Assembly (NCBI GenBank): GCA_050998615.1
Contig: JBPCQA010000038.1
Location: 1-41,598 of the forward strand
Direction: 5' to 3'
Length of the DNA: 41,598 bases
DNA from: JBPCQA01 sp050998615
Lineage (GTDB): Bacteria > Actinomycetota > Actinomycetes > Propionibacteriales > Nocardioidaceae
Below the pieces are notes generated by a model. That model saw only the letters and a program-made list of their open reading frames with translations, was not told the DNA's origin and searched no databases. The translations under genes were made by a program, and so were the position numbers. This document shows positions 15,877-25,071 of the stretch, in pieces; the first letter of the stretch is position 1; every line of letters begins with the position of its first letter.

Positions 15877-16902
15877 ATGGCCACCAGCATCATCGGCCGT
15901 GACATGGCGGTTGACCTGGGCACCGCCAACACGTTGGTCTACGTGCGAGGCCGTGGGGTCATGCTCAACGAGCCCTCTGTGGTGGCGATGAACGCGCAGA
16001 CACGTGAGGTCTTGGCCGTCGGCTCCGAGGCCAAACGGATGATCGGCCGCACCCCCGACAGCATCACGGCGATCCGGCCGCTGAAGGACGGCGTGATCGC
16101 TGACTTCGAGGCCACCGAGCAGATGCTTCGCTACTTCATCCGGCGGGTGCACCGACGCCGCTATTTCGCGAGACCACGGCTCGTCATTTGTGTGCCGTCG
16201 GGCATCACCGCCGTCGAGCAGCGTGCCGTCAAGGAAGCCGGTTACCAGGCCGGCGCCCGACGGGTCTACATCATCGAGGAGCCGATGGCCGCGGCGATCG
16301 GCGCTGGCCTACCGGTCCACGAAGCCACCGGCAACATGATCGTGGACATCGGCGGCGGCACTACCGAGGTCGCCGTGATCAGCTTGGGCGGGATCGTCAC
16401 CAGCCAGTCGATTCGCACCGCGGGCGATGACCTCGACCAGGCGATCATCAACTGGATGAAGAAGGAGTACTCCCTGATGCTCGGCGAGCGGACCGCCGAG
16501 GAGATCAAGATCACGCTCGGCTCAGCGTTCCCGCTGCCCGACGAGCCGGAAGCCGAGATCCGCGGCCGCGACATGGTCAGTGGCCTGCCGCGCAATGTCG
16601 TCATCTCCTCGGCGGAAGTGCGCCAGGCGCTCGAAGAGCCCCTGCACGCCATCATCGACTCGGTGCGCACGACGCTCGACAAGACGCCGCCGGAGTTGGC
16701 CGGCGACATCATGGACCGCGGCGTCGTGCTCACTGGAGGCGGTGCCCTGCTGGGCGGCATCGACGAGCGGATCCGCCACGAGACCGGGATGCCGGTGCAC
16801 GTAGCCGACGAACCGCTCGACTCGGTGGCGTTGGGGGCCGGCAAGTGCGTCGAGGAGTTCGACGCTCTCCAGCAGGTGCTCGTGTCCGAGCCGAGGCGCT
16901 GA
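15877..16902 (+). CDS. mreB: Rod shape-determining protein MreB
   Basis: This actin-like ATPase polymerises beneath the membrane and guides lateral peptidoglycan synthesis. The phosphate 1 motif DLGTANT, phosphate 2 motif VDIGGGTTEVAV and adenosine motif GVVLTGGGALL are present, and 341 residues is normal. The ATG at 15877 (MATSIIGRDMAVDLG) starts at the usual site. A GTG at 15835 with GGAG at 7 bases gives 14 extra residues and is the alternative. It heads the mreBCD-mrdA-rodA cell-elongation operon, which suggests a rod-shaped cell. Confidence 0.96.
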   Translation: MATSIIGRDMAVDLGTANTLVYVRGRGVMLNEPSVVAMNAQTREVLAVGSEAKRMIGRTPDSITAIRPLKDGVIADFEATEQMLRYFIRRVHRRRYFARPRLVICVPSGITAVEQRAVKEAGYQAGARRVYIIEEPMAAAIGAGLPVHEATGNMIVDIGGGTTEVAVISLGGIVTSQSIRTAGDDLDQAIINWMKKEYSLMLGERTAEEIKITLGSAFPLPDEPEAEIRGRDMVSGLPRNVVISSAEVRQALEEPLHAIIDSVRTTLDKTPPELAGDIMDRGVVLTGGGALLGGIDERIRHETGMPVHVADEPLDSVALGAGKCVEEFDALQQVLVSEPRR

Positions 16903-16943
16903 AACATGCCGCGACGTAGGCACCTCAATCCCCGCCGCAGCCG

Positions 16944-17852
16944 GTGGCCGGCCAATCGGCAGCACTCGTGAGGCCCGACCGAATGGGGTCGCGGATCGCC
17001 ATCGGGCTGCTCGTGCTCGCCTGCGTCACCATCATCACGGTTGACTCCCGACACGGATCGGTTGGCTCCCCGGTCCAGCCCTTGCGCACGGCGGTGGGCG
17101 GCGTGATGGGTCCCGTCGAAGATGGTGCGGCTTCGGCGCTGCGACCCTTCACCGAGATCCCCGATCACTTCGGTGACGTGAAGACGTTGCGGCAACAAAA
17201 CGCCGCGTTGCAGGCGACGAACCATGCCCTTGCCGCCCGGCTGCATGCCGTCAGCGCCAACGCCAACCGCGGCAACGAGATGCGAGGCATCAGCGAGTTC
17301 GCCAGCACGTCCGGCTTCGGTGTCGTGCCGGCGCAGGTTGTCGCGCTCGGCCCGGCCCAGTCGTTCACACGGACCGTCACGATCGACGCAGGCACCAACG
17401 ATGGCGTGGCGCCCGACCTGACCGTGATCAACGCCGACGGGCTGGTGGGCAGGGTGGTTGCTGCCACCGCGTCGACCGCCACCGTCTTGCTCATCGTCGA
17501 CAGCGAATCAACCGTCGGCGGCAGGCTGGGTGAGTCGATGGAGCTCGGCTTCCTCGACGGGCGCGGCGACGTATCTGGCGACGGCACCCTCGCGTTCAGC
17601 CTCGTGGACCACACCGTGTCGCCCCATCTGGGTGACCCGGTTCTCACCTGGGGCTCGCGTGGCAACGCGCCCTACGTCCCCGGCATCCCAATCGGCACGG
17701 TAGTCGCAGTTCACTCCTCGCCTGCCGAGTTGACCCAGGTGGCCCAGGTGCGCCCCTACGTCGACTTCTCCTCCCTCGACGTCGTCGCCGTGATCACGAA
17801 GGCACACGTGAAGTCGACGCATACCGATCTGGCAAGTCGGGTCAGCCGATGA
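16944..17852 (+). CDS. mreC: Rod shape-determining protein MreC
   Basis: This membrane-anchored periplasmic scaffold links MreB to the synthesis enzymes. One N-terminal membrane helix (RIAIGLLVLACVTIITVD, about residues 17-34) is followed by a coiled-coil region (LRQQNAALQATNHALAARL) and a beta-rich C-terminal domain with the duplicated VIN-ADGLVGRVV and PYVDFSSLDVVAVI blocks. It has 302 residues. The GTG at 16944 lacks a clear ribosome site; GTG 16968 and ATG 16983 are closer to the helix. The stop overlaps mreD by 4 bases. Confidence 0.93.
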   Translation: MAGQSAALVRPDRMGSRIAIGLLVLACVTIITVDSRHGSVGSPVQPLRTAVGGVMGPVEDGAASALRPFTEIPDHFGDVKTLRQQNAALQATNHALAARLHAVSANANRGNEMRGISEFASTSGFGVVPAQVVALGPAQSFTRTVTIDAGTNDGVAPDLTVINADGLVGRVVAATASTATVLLIVDSESTVGGRLGESMELGFLDGRGDVSGDGTLAFSLVDHTVSPHLGDPVLTWGSRGNAPYVPGIPIGTVVAVHSSPAELTQVAQVRPYVDFSSLDVVAVITKAHVKSTHTDLASRVSR

Positions 17853-18361
17853 CCGCGACGATTCGGGCGGCCGTCGCCGGCGCGCTGATCGTGCTCACTA
17901 TCGCGCTCCAGGTGAGCGTGTTCAGCCACTTCGCGCTCGACGGTGTGGTCCCCGATCTTGCCCTGCTCGTCGTGATCGCAGCAGCGTTGGTTCGCGGACC
18001 GACGTACGCCGCATTGCTCGGCTTCGTGGCCGGGTTGATGCTGGATCTTTCACCACCCGCCGATCACACCGCCGGCCGGTGGGCGCTGGCGTTCGTCGTC
18101 GTGGGTTACCTCACCGGGCTGGCCAAGCCCGACGGAAAGCAATCGCCGATCGGCACGGTCTTCATTGTGGCAGCCGGCGCCTTCATCGGTACGTCGGTCT
18201 ACGCGCTTACCGGCATCGTGCTGGGCGATCCGGCGGTCAACGTGGCGTCGGTGTTCAGCGTGGTCCCACTCGCGGTCGGCTACGACGTCTTGTTGTGCCC
18301 GCTGGTGATTCCGCTCGTCGTGATGATCTTCCGGCGGCTCGAGCCCGCTGAGCGTTGGTGA
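17849..18361 (+). CDS. mreD: Rod shape-determining protein MreD
   Basis: This integral membrane protein of 170 residues has about five hydrophobic segments, including the conserved PDLALLVVIAAALVRGPTYAALLGFVAGLMLDL. It works with MreC in the elongation complex. The ATG overlaps the mreC stop (ATGA), and its own stop overlaps the mrdA start, so translation of the whole block is coupled. Confidence 0.92.
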   Translation: MTATIRAAVAGALIVLTIALQVSVFSHFALDGVVPDLALLVVIAAALVRGPTYAALLGFVAGLMLDLSPPADHTAGRWALAFVVVGYLTGLAKPDGKQSPIGTVFIVAAGAFIGTSVYALTGIVLGDPAVNVASVFSVVPLAVGYDVLLCPLVIPLVVMIFRRLEPAERW

Positions 18362-20487
18362 CAGTGATGTTGCGCACCACCTCGCGGCTGCGGCTGGTCG
18401 TCATCCAGGTGATCGTGTTCTCGTTGTTCCTGACGCTGTTCGCCCGGCTGTGGTACATGCAGGTGGTCAGCGGCGACACCTACCAAGCGGCGGCGGTGAG
18501 CAACGCCGTCCGCACCGTCGACATCGCTGCCCCACGCGGTCTCATCGTCGACGACGAAGGTCGTCCGCTGGTGGCCAACCGCACGTCATGGGTGATCACC
18601 GTCGACCGCAGCGTGGTCGACCGGCTCGCCGCTTCGACCCGGCATGTGATGTTCGGCAGGCTCGCCCACACCCTTGGACTGTCGTACGCCGCACTGGCAC
18701 GACGCACCAAGATGTGTGGGGAAGCGGGTGCGGCCGACCCGCCGGTGTGCTGGAACGGATCTCCCTACGCACCGGTGCCGGTCGCGAGCGATGTCAGTCA
18801 GGCGGTTGCCGCGTCGATTCTGGAGCGGGCGGAGGACTATCCCGGTGTCACGGCCGAGGCGCAGAAGGTCCGTGCCTACCCGGCTCCCGACGGCGTAAAC
18901 GCCGCTCAGGTGCTCGGCTACATCTCGTCAATCACCGGCAGCGAGCTCAAGGCTGCCGACCAGCGGGGCGACTCGGCGCTGAATCCCACGTCGCTGGTAG
19001 GCCGCAGCGGGTTGGAGTACCAGTACGACAAGTACCTGCGCGGCGTTTCCGGGGTCAACTCGGTGTCGGTCGACTCGATGGGCCGGGTGCTCGGCACCAG
19101 CGGCCGCACGCCACCACGTCCCGGTGACACGCTGGTCACCAGCATCGACGCGAAGGTGCAGTCGGTGGCCGAAGGTGAGCTGCGCCGGTCGATCCTCAAG
19201 GCGCGCCAGACCTACGATCCGGTGACCAATCGCAAGTACGTCGCGGACTCGGGCTCGGTGGTGGTGCTGGACGCCAAGAACGGTCGGTTGGTGGCGATGG
19301 CCAGCTACCCGACGTACAACCCCAACATCTGGGTCGGCGGGATCACCCAAAGCGACCTCAACCGGCTCTACAGCACCTCGTCGGGAACCCCATTGCTGAG
19401 CCGGCCGATGCAGGGCCTGTTCGCCCCCGGCTCGACGTTCAAGCCGTTCACCACCGCCGCGGCGCTGACCCACGGCTTCACTACCCACAGCATGCTCGAC
19501 TGCTCGTCGTCGTTCACCGTCGGCAATCGGGTCTTCAAGAACTACGAGTCCGCCGCATACGGCATGCTCACGTTCGCCCAGGCCTTGCAGTTGTCGTGCG
19601 ACACGTTCTTTTACCGAGTCGGCTACTCCGAGTGGCTCAAGGAAGGCGGCAGCTCGACCAACGTCAACATCAGCGACCCATTGGTCAACAACGCCAAAGC
19701 ATTTGGCTTCGGCAAACAAACCGGCATAGATCTGCCCGGCGAAGTCTCGGGGCGGATCGCCGACCGCAAGTGGAAACTGAGCTACTGGAAGGCCAACAAG
19801 GCCTACTATTGCAAGCTGGGCAAACAAGGCGGCTACGACTACATCCACGTGTTCGCTCGCGAGTTTTGCACCGATGGGTGGCGCTATAGCGCCGGAGACG
19901 CCGTCAACTTCGCGATCGGCCAGGGCGACACCGTGCTCACGCCGTTGCAGCTCGCGGTCGGGTACGCCGCGATCTCCAACGGCGGCACGCTGTGGGAGCC
20001 GCGAGTCGGGAAGGCGATCATCGATCCCGCCGGCCACGTCATCAAGCACATCCAGCCGCAGGTGGCGAGCAAGCTGAGCCTGCCGCCCAACGTGTTGCAC
20101 TACATCGACCAGGCGCTGCTTGGCACCGCCAAAGTCGGCACGATGGCGTGGAAGATGGGCGGCTTCCCGCTCGACAAGGTGCACATCCGTTCCAAGACCG
20201 GCACCGCCGAGGTCTACGGCAAGCAGACGACTTCGTGGGTGGCGTCGTACGACAAGCAGTACGTCGTGATCATGCAGATCTCGCAAGGCGGGACAGGCTC
20301 AGGCACCTCGGGTGACTCCGTGCGGCGGATCTGGCAGGCGTTGTACGGCGTGCACGGCATTCACGTCGACCCGTCTCAGGCGGCGCAGCCCGGAGCACAC
20401 CCGCCGATCGGGCTTCCTGTCTTCCACCTCAACGGGTCGATCAGTCCACCCGCGTCCAGCGCATCATCTGCTGGCGGAGGGCCCTGA
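18358..20487 (+). CDS. mrdA: Penicillin-binding protein 2 (peptidoglycan D,D-transpeptidase)
   Basis: This class B penicillin-binding protein cross-links peptidoglycan during cell elongation, together with RodA. An N-terminal membrane helix (LRLVVIQVIVFSLFLTLFARLW) and a dimerisation domain precede the transpeptidase domain. The active-site motifs are STFK (S359-K362), SCD (413-415) and KTG (613-615). About 709 residues is normal, with a proline/serine-rich tail. A GTG start at 18358 overlaps the mreD stop by 4 bases (GTGA); TTG 18355 and ATG 18367 are the alternatives. The stop overlaps rodA (TGATG). Confidence 0.96.
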   Translation: MTVMLRTTSRLRLVVIQVIVFSLFLTLFARLWYMQVVSGDTYQAAAVSNAVRTVDIAAPRGLIVDDEGRPLVANRTSWVITVDRSVVDRLAASTRHVMFGRLAHTLGLSYAALARRTKMCGEAGAADPPVCWNGSPYAPVPVASDVSQAVAASILERAEDYPGVTAEAQKVRAYPAPDGVNAAQVLGYISSITGSELKAADQRGDSALNPTSLVGRSGLEYQYDKYLRGVSGVNSVSVDSMGRVLGTSGRTPPRPGDTLVTSIDAKVQSVAEGELRRSILKARQTYDPVTNRKYVADSGSVVVLDAKNGRLVAMASYPTYNPNIWVGGITQSDLNRLYSTSSGTPLLSRPMQGLFAPGSTFKPFTTAAALTHGFTTHSMLDCSSSFTVGNRVFKNYESAAYGMLTFAQALQLSCDTFFYRVGYSEWLKEGGSSTNVNISDPLVNNAKAFGFGKQTGIDLPGEVSGRIADRKWKLSYWKANKAYYCKLGKQGGYDYIHVFAREFCTDGWRYSAGDAVNFAIGQGDTVLTPLQLAVGYAAISNGGTLWEPRVGKAIIDPAGHVIKHIQPQVASKLSLPPNVLHYIDQALLGTAKVGTMAWKMGGFPLDKVHIRSKTGTAEVYGKQTTSWVASYDKQYVVIMQISQGGTGSGTSGDSVRRIWQALYGVHGIHVDPSQAAQPGAHPPIGLPVFHLNGSISPPASSASSAGGGP

Positions 20488-21722
20488 TGGTCACCACTTC
20501 GACCCTTTCCACCACTCGGACGTCACGTCGGGTCAACGTCACCGAGAGCCGGGCCATATGGCGCCGACTCGATTGGACCCTGCTGGGCTCGTCGATCGCC
20601 CTGCTGGTGATCGGCAGCATGCTGGTCTGGTCGTCGACAGCGAACAACACGGCGTTGAACGGTGGCAACAGCACCGCGTTCATCACAAAGCACGTCACCA
20701 ACATCGTGATCGGAGTGGTGCTGGCGGCCATCGTCGCGTCGACTGATCATCGCTGGGTGCGTATCTGGACACCGCTCGTCTATCTCGGGGGCATCGTCGG
20801 TCTGATGCTCGTGCTGTCCCCCTTCGGCGCCGTGATCAACGGGTCGCGATCGTGGATCCTGATCGGCGGGATGTCGATCCAGCCCTCCGAATTCGCCAAG
20901 CTCGGCGTCGTGGTGGGCATGGCGCTGGTGTTGGCGGAGCGGATCGAGAGCAAGCGCCGGGACGGGCCGCTGTCCGACGGGGACGTGGTGGGCGCGCTGC
21001 TGATCGCTGGGGTGCCGGCCGGCCTGATCATGCTGCAGCCCGACCTGGGGACGCTATTGGTGCTAAGTGCGGCCGTCTTCGGGCTGATCGCAGTGGCAGG
21101 GGCGCCCAAGCGGTGGCTCATCGGCTTGGCGGCGGTCGCGGTTGGCGGGGCGTTCGGCGCCGTACAGCTTGGGGTGTTGAAGGGCTATCAGCTCTTGCGT
21201 TTTGAGTCGTTCCTCAACCCCGCCCTCGATCCGCGCGGCGCGGGATACAACACCACCCAGGCCAGGATCGCGATAGGCAACGGCGGATTGTTCGGTCAGG
21301 GTCTCTTCCACGGCTCGCAAACCCAGGCGGGCTTCGTCCCGGAGCAACACACCGACTTCATTTTCACGGTCGCTGGTGAGGAGCTTGGGCTGGTCGGTGC
21401 CGGTGTCGTGGTGATGCTCTTCTTGCTGCTGTTGTGGCGAGCGGCACGAATCGCTTCGCTGTCAGAGGACACGTTCGGACGGTTGGCCGGTGCCGGCATC
21501 GTGTGCTGGTTCGGTTTCCAGGCATTCCAGAACATCGGCATGTGCCTAGGAATCATGCCGGTCACCGGTGTCCCATTGCCACTCGTCTCGTACGGCGGCA
21601 CCTCGATGTTCGCGTCGCTGATGGCGATCGGATTGTTGCTGAATATTCACCTGCGCACCGAGCGGTCACTCGGGCTCGGCGTGGTTTTGCGCGGCCGCGG
21701 CACCCGTTCCCGCCGCTTTTAG
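20487..21722 (+). CDS. rodA: Rod shape-determining protein RodA (glycosyltransferase)
   Basis: This is a SEDS-family membrane glycosyltransferase that polymerises lipid II for elongation. It has 411 residues and about ten membrane segments. Conserved regions include the W-x2-IGGMSIQPSEFAKLGVVVGMAL stretch, the QPDLGTLLV motif and PVTGVPLPLVSYGGTSMFASLMAIGLLLN near the C-terminus. The partner transpeptidase gene mrdA is immediately upstream and overlaps by one base, so the two are co-translated. Confidence 0.96.
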   Translation: MVTTSTLSTTRTSRRVNVTESRAIWRRLDWTLLGSSIALLVIGSMLVWSSTANNTALNGGNSTAFITKHVTNIVIGVVLAAIVASTDHRWVRIWTPLVYLGGIVGLMLVLSPFGAVINGSRSWILIGGMSIQPSEFAKLGVVVGMALVLAERIESKRRDGPLSDGDVVGALLIAGVPAGLIMLQPDLGTLLVLSAAVFGLIAVAGAPKRWLIGLAAVAVGGAFGAVQLGVLKGYQLLRFESFLNPALDPRGAGYNTTQARIAIGNGGLFGQGLFHGSQTQAGFVPEQHTDFIFTVAGEELGLVGAGVVVMLFLLLLWRAARIASLSEDTFGRLAGAGIVCWFGFQAFQNIGMCLGIMPVTGVPLPLVSYGGTSMFASLMAIGLLLNIHLRTERSLGLGVVLRGRGTRSRRF

Positions 21723-21981
21723 CGCTCCCTTGCTATTCGACGCCCTGTCCGACCTCGTCGATCACCCCAGAGCCGTCCTGGTTCGGCACTTGCGGCGGGT
21801 CGACCACGGTGCCGGCTTCGTCGCCACGGCGCGACTTCTCGGTCGAAAACCACGTCGCCCTGCTGGGCTTCTACTACCTCCCGAGTAGCGGCTGCTGATC
21901 GGTGGTCCGCGCATGTGAGCCGGTACGGTGATCATGAGCCCGGATCCCTGGGTCCCCCCCGCATGAAGAAGCGAGTAGCCC
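21723..21981. other. Gene-free stretch after rodA
   Basis: No credible gene, terminator or repeat is visible. A short frame on the minus strand (about 21740-21850) has stop codons on both sides and no start, so it is treated as noise or a remnant. A purine-rich GAAGAAGCGAG stands before the ATG at 21982. Confidence 0.3.
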
Positions 21982-22356
21982 ATGGATCTCCCGTCGCCCG
22001 TTCGGGTGGTGGCTGCGCTCACCGTCGCGTATAGCGTCGCCATCACCGTGGCCCCGAAAGTGCTCGCCGGTCCGTGTCAGATGCTCGACGCCCAGGGAGA
22101 GGTACCGCCCCAGATCGAGACGTTGGTGCGTTCTACCGGGGTTCGCGACGCGGCGCTGGCCGCGGTGCTGTTGGTGTCTCATCCCGGGCCTGCCTCACGA
22201 ACGCTCATCGGCGCCCGGGTCGTCTCTGATGCCGCCGACGCGCTGTGGTTCGGCCTGCTCCCCATCCCGGCCGACGCCAAGGCCAAGGTCGCTGGGGCGG
22301 CCGCGGGATGGGCGACCATCGAAGCCCTTGCGTGGTGGGCGGATCGGTCGCGTTGA
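21982..22356 (+). CDS. Small membrane protein of unknown function
   Basis: The product has 124 residues and about four weak hydrophobic segments (VVAALTVAYSVAITVAP, DAALAAVLLVSHP, ADALWFGLLP, AAAGWATIEALAWW). The arrangement recalls small four-helix membrane families such as DUF4267 or DoxX-like proteins, but no signature is decisive. A purine-rich GAAGAAGCGAG is upstream of the ATG. The stop overlaps a TTG that would start the DUF1295 gene, so the two are probably expressed together. Confidence 0.7.
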   Translation: MDLPSPVRVVAALTVAYSVAITVAPKVLAGPCQMLDAQGEVPPQIETLVRSTGVRDAALAAVLLVSHPGPASRTLIGARVVSDAADALWFGLLPIPADAKAKVAGAAAGWATIEALAWWADRSR

Positions 22357-23165
22357 CAGGCTTCGCGACGACCGCGTTCTTGGCAGCCCTCGGCGCGAAC
22401 CTGGTGGCGGCCGCCGGGTGGGCCGTCACCGGGTCGCTGCTGGCCCGCCGGCTTGGCCGCCACAACATCATCGACACGTTATGGGGGCTGGGGTTTTGCC
22501 TGATCGCGGTGGTGTCGGTGCTGATCGCTGCGGTCACCTCGTCCGGGGACGGCGTACGGCACATCGTGCTCGTGGCGCTCGTGCTGTTGTGGGGAGCTCG
22601 GCTCGCGTGGCATGTCGGTCGACGCAGCGCCGGCAAGGGCGAAGACCCCCGTTACGCGGAGCTGTTGAACAAGCATGGCGCGAACCGCACATTCACCGCC
22701 TGGAGGTTCATCTACTTTCCGCAGCTGGTCACCTTGTACGTCGTGTCGTTGCCGGTGCAGGTGGGCATGTTCACGGAGCCGCCGATGCGGGTGATCGGTT
22801 GGCTGGGTGTGGTGGTCTGGGCGGTTGGGATCGGCTTCGAGAGCGTCGGAGACGCGCAAATGAAGCGATTCAAGGCCGACCCGGCCACCCGGGGCAAGCT
22901 CATCGACGTGGGCCTGTGGCGCTACACCCGTCATCCGAACTACTTCGGTGACGCCTGCGTGTGGATCGGGATCTTCCTGGTCGCCGCCGAGCACTGGCCA
23001 GGAATGCTAACCGTCATCTCCCCGGTGCTGATGACCTACTTGCTTGCCTTCGGCACCGGCAAACGGCTCTTGGAGAAGTCGATGTCCAAACGCCCGGGCT
23101 ACGACGAATACATTCACCGCACCAGCGGGTTCGTGCCCCTGCCGCCTCGTTCACCTCGGGCCTGA
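22353..23165 (+). CDS. DUF1295 family membrane protein (steroid reductase-like)
   Basis: This integral membrane protein of about 270 residues belongs to DUF1295 (PF06966), related to the C-terminal part of 3-oxo-5-alpha-steroid 4-dehydrogenases and ICMT-like methyltransferases. The conserved core is LIDVGLWRYTRHPNYFGD, followed by FGTGKRLLEKSMSKRPGYDEY. The reaction is unknown in this subgroup; lipid or fatty alcohol modification is often suggested. The TTG at 22353 overlaps the upstream stop by 4 bases; GTG codons at 22332 and 22335 are alternatives. Confidence 0.88.
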   Translation: MTGFATTAFLAALGANLVAAAGWAVTGSLLARRLGRHNIIDTLWGLGFCLIAVVSVLIAAVTSSGDGVRHIVLVALVLLWGARLAWHVGRRSAGKGEDPRYAELLNKHGANRTFTAWRFIYFPQLVTLYVVSLPVQVGMFTEPPMRVIGWLGVVVWAVGIGFESVGDAQMKRFKADPATRGKLIDVGLWRYTRHPNYFGDACVWIGIFLVAAEHWPGMLTVISPVLMTYLLAFGTGKRLLEKSMSKRPGYDEYIHRTSGFVPLPPRSPRA

Positions 23166-23234
23166 ACCGCTTTACCGTCGACCCGCCAGGTTTTCACCGT
23201 CGACGGCCAATAAAGGTTAACGCGCAGTCGAGGG

Positions 23235-24134
23235 TCAGCGAGTCGGGTTGGTGCGCAACGTTCTTTCTTCCACCCTGCGCACCTGGACCCGGCCATTGAC
23301 GACGCGCGTGTCGAACAACGGCTGGGGCCGGGTTGCGGGTCCCCGCTCGACGGCGCCGTCGTCGAGGTTGAACCGGCTGCCGTGCCACGGGCATTGGATG
23401 CAGCCGTTTACGACGGTGCCTTCGTGCAGCGGACCGCCACGATGGCTGCAGCGATCACCGATCGCGTGCGCAGCGTCGGCGTGGCGCACGAGCAAGATCG
23501 GCGAGTCGACAATGGTGACCGCAAGCGGCTCCCCATCGGCCAAGTCGGCCTCAGCGCAAGCATCCGTCCAGTCCGTCGGCGGCTGCTGGAAGACTGTGGT
23601 ATCGACACCGACACCGAGTGCGTAAGCCAGGTGGCCGCCCAGCCATCCCGCCGCGCCCATGATCGCGAATCCCGCCACCGCGGAGACGGCCCCGCTGCTG
23701 CCGCGGCCCCGCACTCTCCATGACCAGGCGAGCAGGCTGAGGCCCATCGAGTTGCCCAATGCGTGGGCTAGCCCTACCCGGCGCTCGGCGCCTTGGGTGT
23801 CTCCCCAGTCGGACAAGCCCGCGGCCGCAGTTGGCAGCGCCGCGCAAAGACCGAGCCCGATGAGCCGTCGGCTGGCCGCTCGATCGCCGCTGGTGGCGTC
23901 GAGAGCCAGAGCACCGGCGAACGCGCCGATCGGGAGGGCGACAAGGGCGGGATGCAACGGATGGCCGATCGGCGTTCCGGACAGTAAGTCCTTGACCTTT
24001 CCGGGTGGGATCTTGGCTGTCAGCTTTTGTCCCACCGAAGCCGGGGCATCGAGCACTGTCGCGTTCTCGATGCTGGCGGTCACTCGTTCCATAAGTCGGC
24101 TCATCGAAGACATGGTGTGGCGTCCAATCGGCAT
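23235..24134 (-). CDS. DUF2231-Rieske [2Fe-2S] fusion protein
   Basis: The N-terminal half is a DUF2231 membrane domain with the signature GHPLHPALVALPIGAFAGAL (58-77) and about four hydrophobic helices. The C-terminal half is a Rieske domain with all four ligands: C229-x-H231 (CSHRGGPLHEG) and C248-x2-H251 (CPWHGSRF). It would therefore be a membrane-anchored electron carrier. The redox partner is not known. A second ATG at 24113 has GGA 9 bases upstream and is a possible start. It lies 18 bases behind the DUF3618 gene on the same strand and may be the last gene of that cluster. Confidence 0.9.
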   Translation of the reverse strand: MPIGRHTMSSMSRLMERVTASIENATVLDAPASVGQKLTAKIPPGKVKDLLSGTPIGHPLHPALVALPIGAFAGALALDATSGDRAASRRLIGLGLCAALPTAAAGLSDWGDTQGAERRVGLAHALGNSMGLSLLAWSWRVRGRGSSGAVSAVAGFAIMGAAGWLGGHLAYALGVGVDTTVFQQPPTDWTDACAEADLADGEPLAVTIVDSPILLVRHADAAHAIGDRCSHRGGPLHEGTVVNGCIQCPWHGSRFNLDDGAVERGPATRPQPLFDTRVVNGRVQVRRVEERTLRTNPTR

Positions 24135-24152
24135 CGGTTAGCGACCGCGACC

Positions 24153-24569
24153 TTAACGGCCGCGGTTGCGGAAGATAATCAACCCAATCAACAGTGCAAC
24201 GGCAGCCGCGCCAATTGCGAGCGGCACGGCCGGCTTCGTCTGCGCACCGGAGCCATTCGCCGTTTCCTTGGCGCGCGAGAGAATGTCGGTGGCTTGACCT
24301 TTGGCCTCATCGGCCTTCTGCGAAGCCTGGGCTTTGACTTCGGAGGCCATCTTGGTGGCTTGCGTCTTGACATCGGAAGCCTTCTGGGTGGCTTGGGTCT
24401 TGGCGTTCGACGCCTTCTTCTTCGCCTGAGACTTCACGTTCAACTTGTCGGTCAAGGCCTCGACGGTCTCGCCGAGCCGCTCCCGGGTCTCTTCGATGTC
24501 ACGTTCGATTTCGTCGAGTGTTGCCCCCTTGGCTGGCTCGGCCGGATTTGCCGGGGTGCTCGCGGTCAC
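24153..24569 (-). CDS. DUF3618 domain protein with Lys/Ala-rich repeats
   Basis: The N-terminus carries the DUF3618 helix (LDEIERDIEETRERLGETVEAL). The middle is an Ala/Lys/Gln-rich run of near-identical 11-residue units (KTQATQKASDV, KTQATKMASEV, KAQASQKADEA), an amphipathic pattern like that of LEA or apolipoprotein-like helices. The C-terminus is one membrane helix (AVPLAIGAAAVALLIGLIIF) with a basic end. It has 138 residues. The GTG start overlaps the stop of the holin-like gene (GTGA). Function is unknown; such genes are common in actinobacteria next to holin-like and DUF4235 genes. Confidence 0.88.
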   Translation of the reverse strand: MTASTPANPAEPAKGATLDEIERDIEETRERLGETVEALTDKLNVKSQAKKKASNAKTQATQKASDVKTQATKMASEVKAQASQKADEAKGQATDILSRAKETANGSGAQTKPAVPLAIGAAAVALLIGLIIFRNRGR

Positions 24570-25027
24570 TGGCGGCGCTCCTTTACTTCTTGGACGTCAC
24601 GTTTGACGTTCTTGACGGTCCGCTCAGGTTTCGGTGCGGCCTGATGAACTTGCTTCTTACCCATCAGACCAGCCACAGCGGCGATGACGAACAGCGCTGC
24701 TGCGACGATGGCTGCTGCCAACCAGCCCGGCAAGGCCAGGGCCAGGGCCAGGATGGCGGCCGCGGCCAGCGTGACCAGGCCGAGATGGGCGAAGACGCCG
24801 GCTCCACCGAACAACCCAACACCCAGCCCGGCATGCTTGCCCTTCTCTTGCAGCTCCGCCTGAGCCAGGCGTATCTCGTTGCGCACCAGCCTCGACGTTT
24901 CCTCAGACAGCTGAGTCACTAGCTGCGGCAGCGACGGATCGGCCTGACGCTCATCAGCCCGAGACAGGTCGGCCCGGGAGAGATCAGGCTCAGAGAGATT
25001 AGCTGGTGCGGCTCCAGCCTCGTCCAT
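24566..25027 (-). CDS. Phage holin family (DUF1469-type) membrane protein
   Basis: The protein has 153 residues. The region LVTQLSEETSRLVRNEIRLAQAELQEKGKHAG is the family signature and leads into two membrane helices (about 75-94 and 98-120). The start contains a short pentapeptide-like repeat (ANLSEPDLSRADLSRAD). Despite the family name these chromosomal proteins are thought to be membrane or envelope stress proteins, not lysis holins. It overlaps the DUF3618 gene and is 44 bases behind the DUF4235 gene. Confidence 0.85.
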   Translation of the reverse strand: MDEAGAAPANLSEPDLSRADLSRADERQADPSLPQLVTQLSEETSRLVRNEIRLAQAELQEKGKHAGLGVGLFGGAGVFAHLGLVTLAAAAILALALALPGWLAAAIVAAALFVIAAVAGLMGKKQVHQAAPKPERTVKNVKRDVQEVKERRQ

Positions 25028-25071
25028 GCGGCGTACCTCCTACGCGGTTGTTTGACGCCGAACCGACCTGG

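Noticed and set aside
18928..20286. Long open frame antisense to mrdA (452 codons)
   Set aside because: Same GC-driven shadow effect; the forward frame has all penicillin-binding protein motifs.
21723..21900. Short minus-strand frame after rodA as a gene
   Set aside because: It is closed by two stops on its 5' side, has no start codon or ribosome site and no recognisable similarity.
24566..25027. Prophage lysis gene (holin)
   Set aside because: No phage genes are nearby; the sequence fits the chromosomal actinobacterial family that only shares the name.
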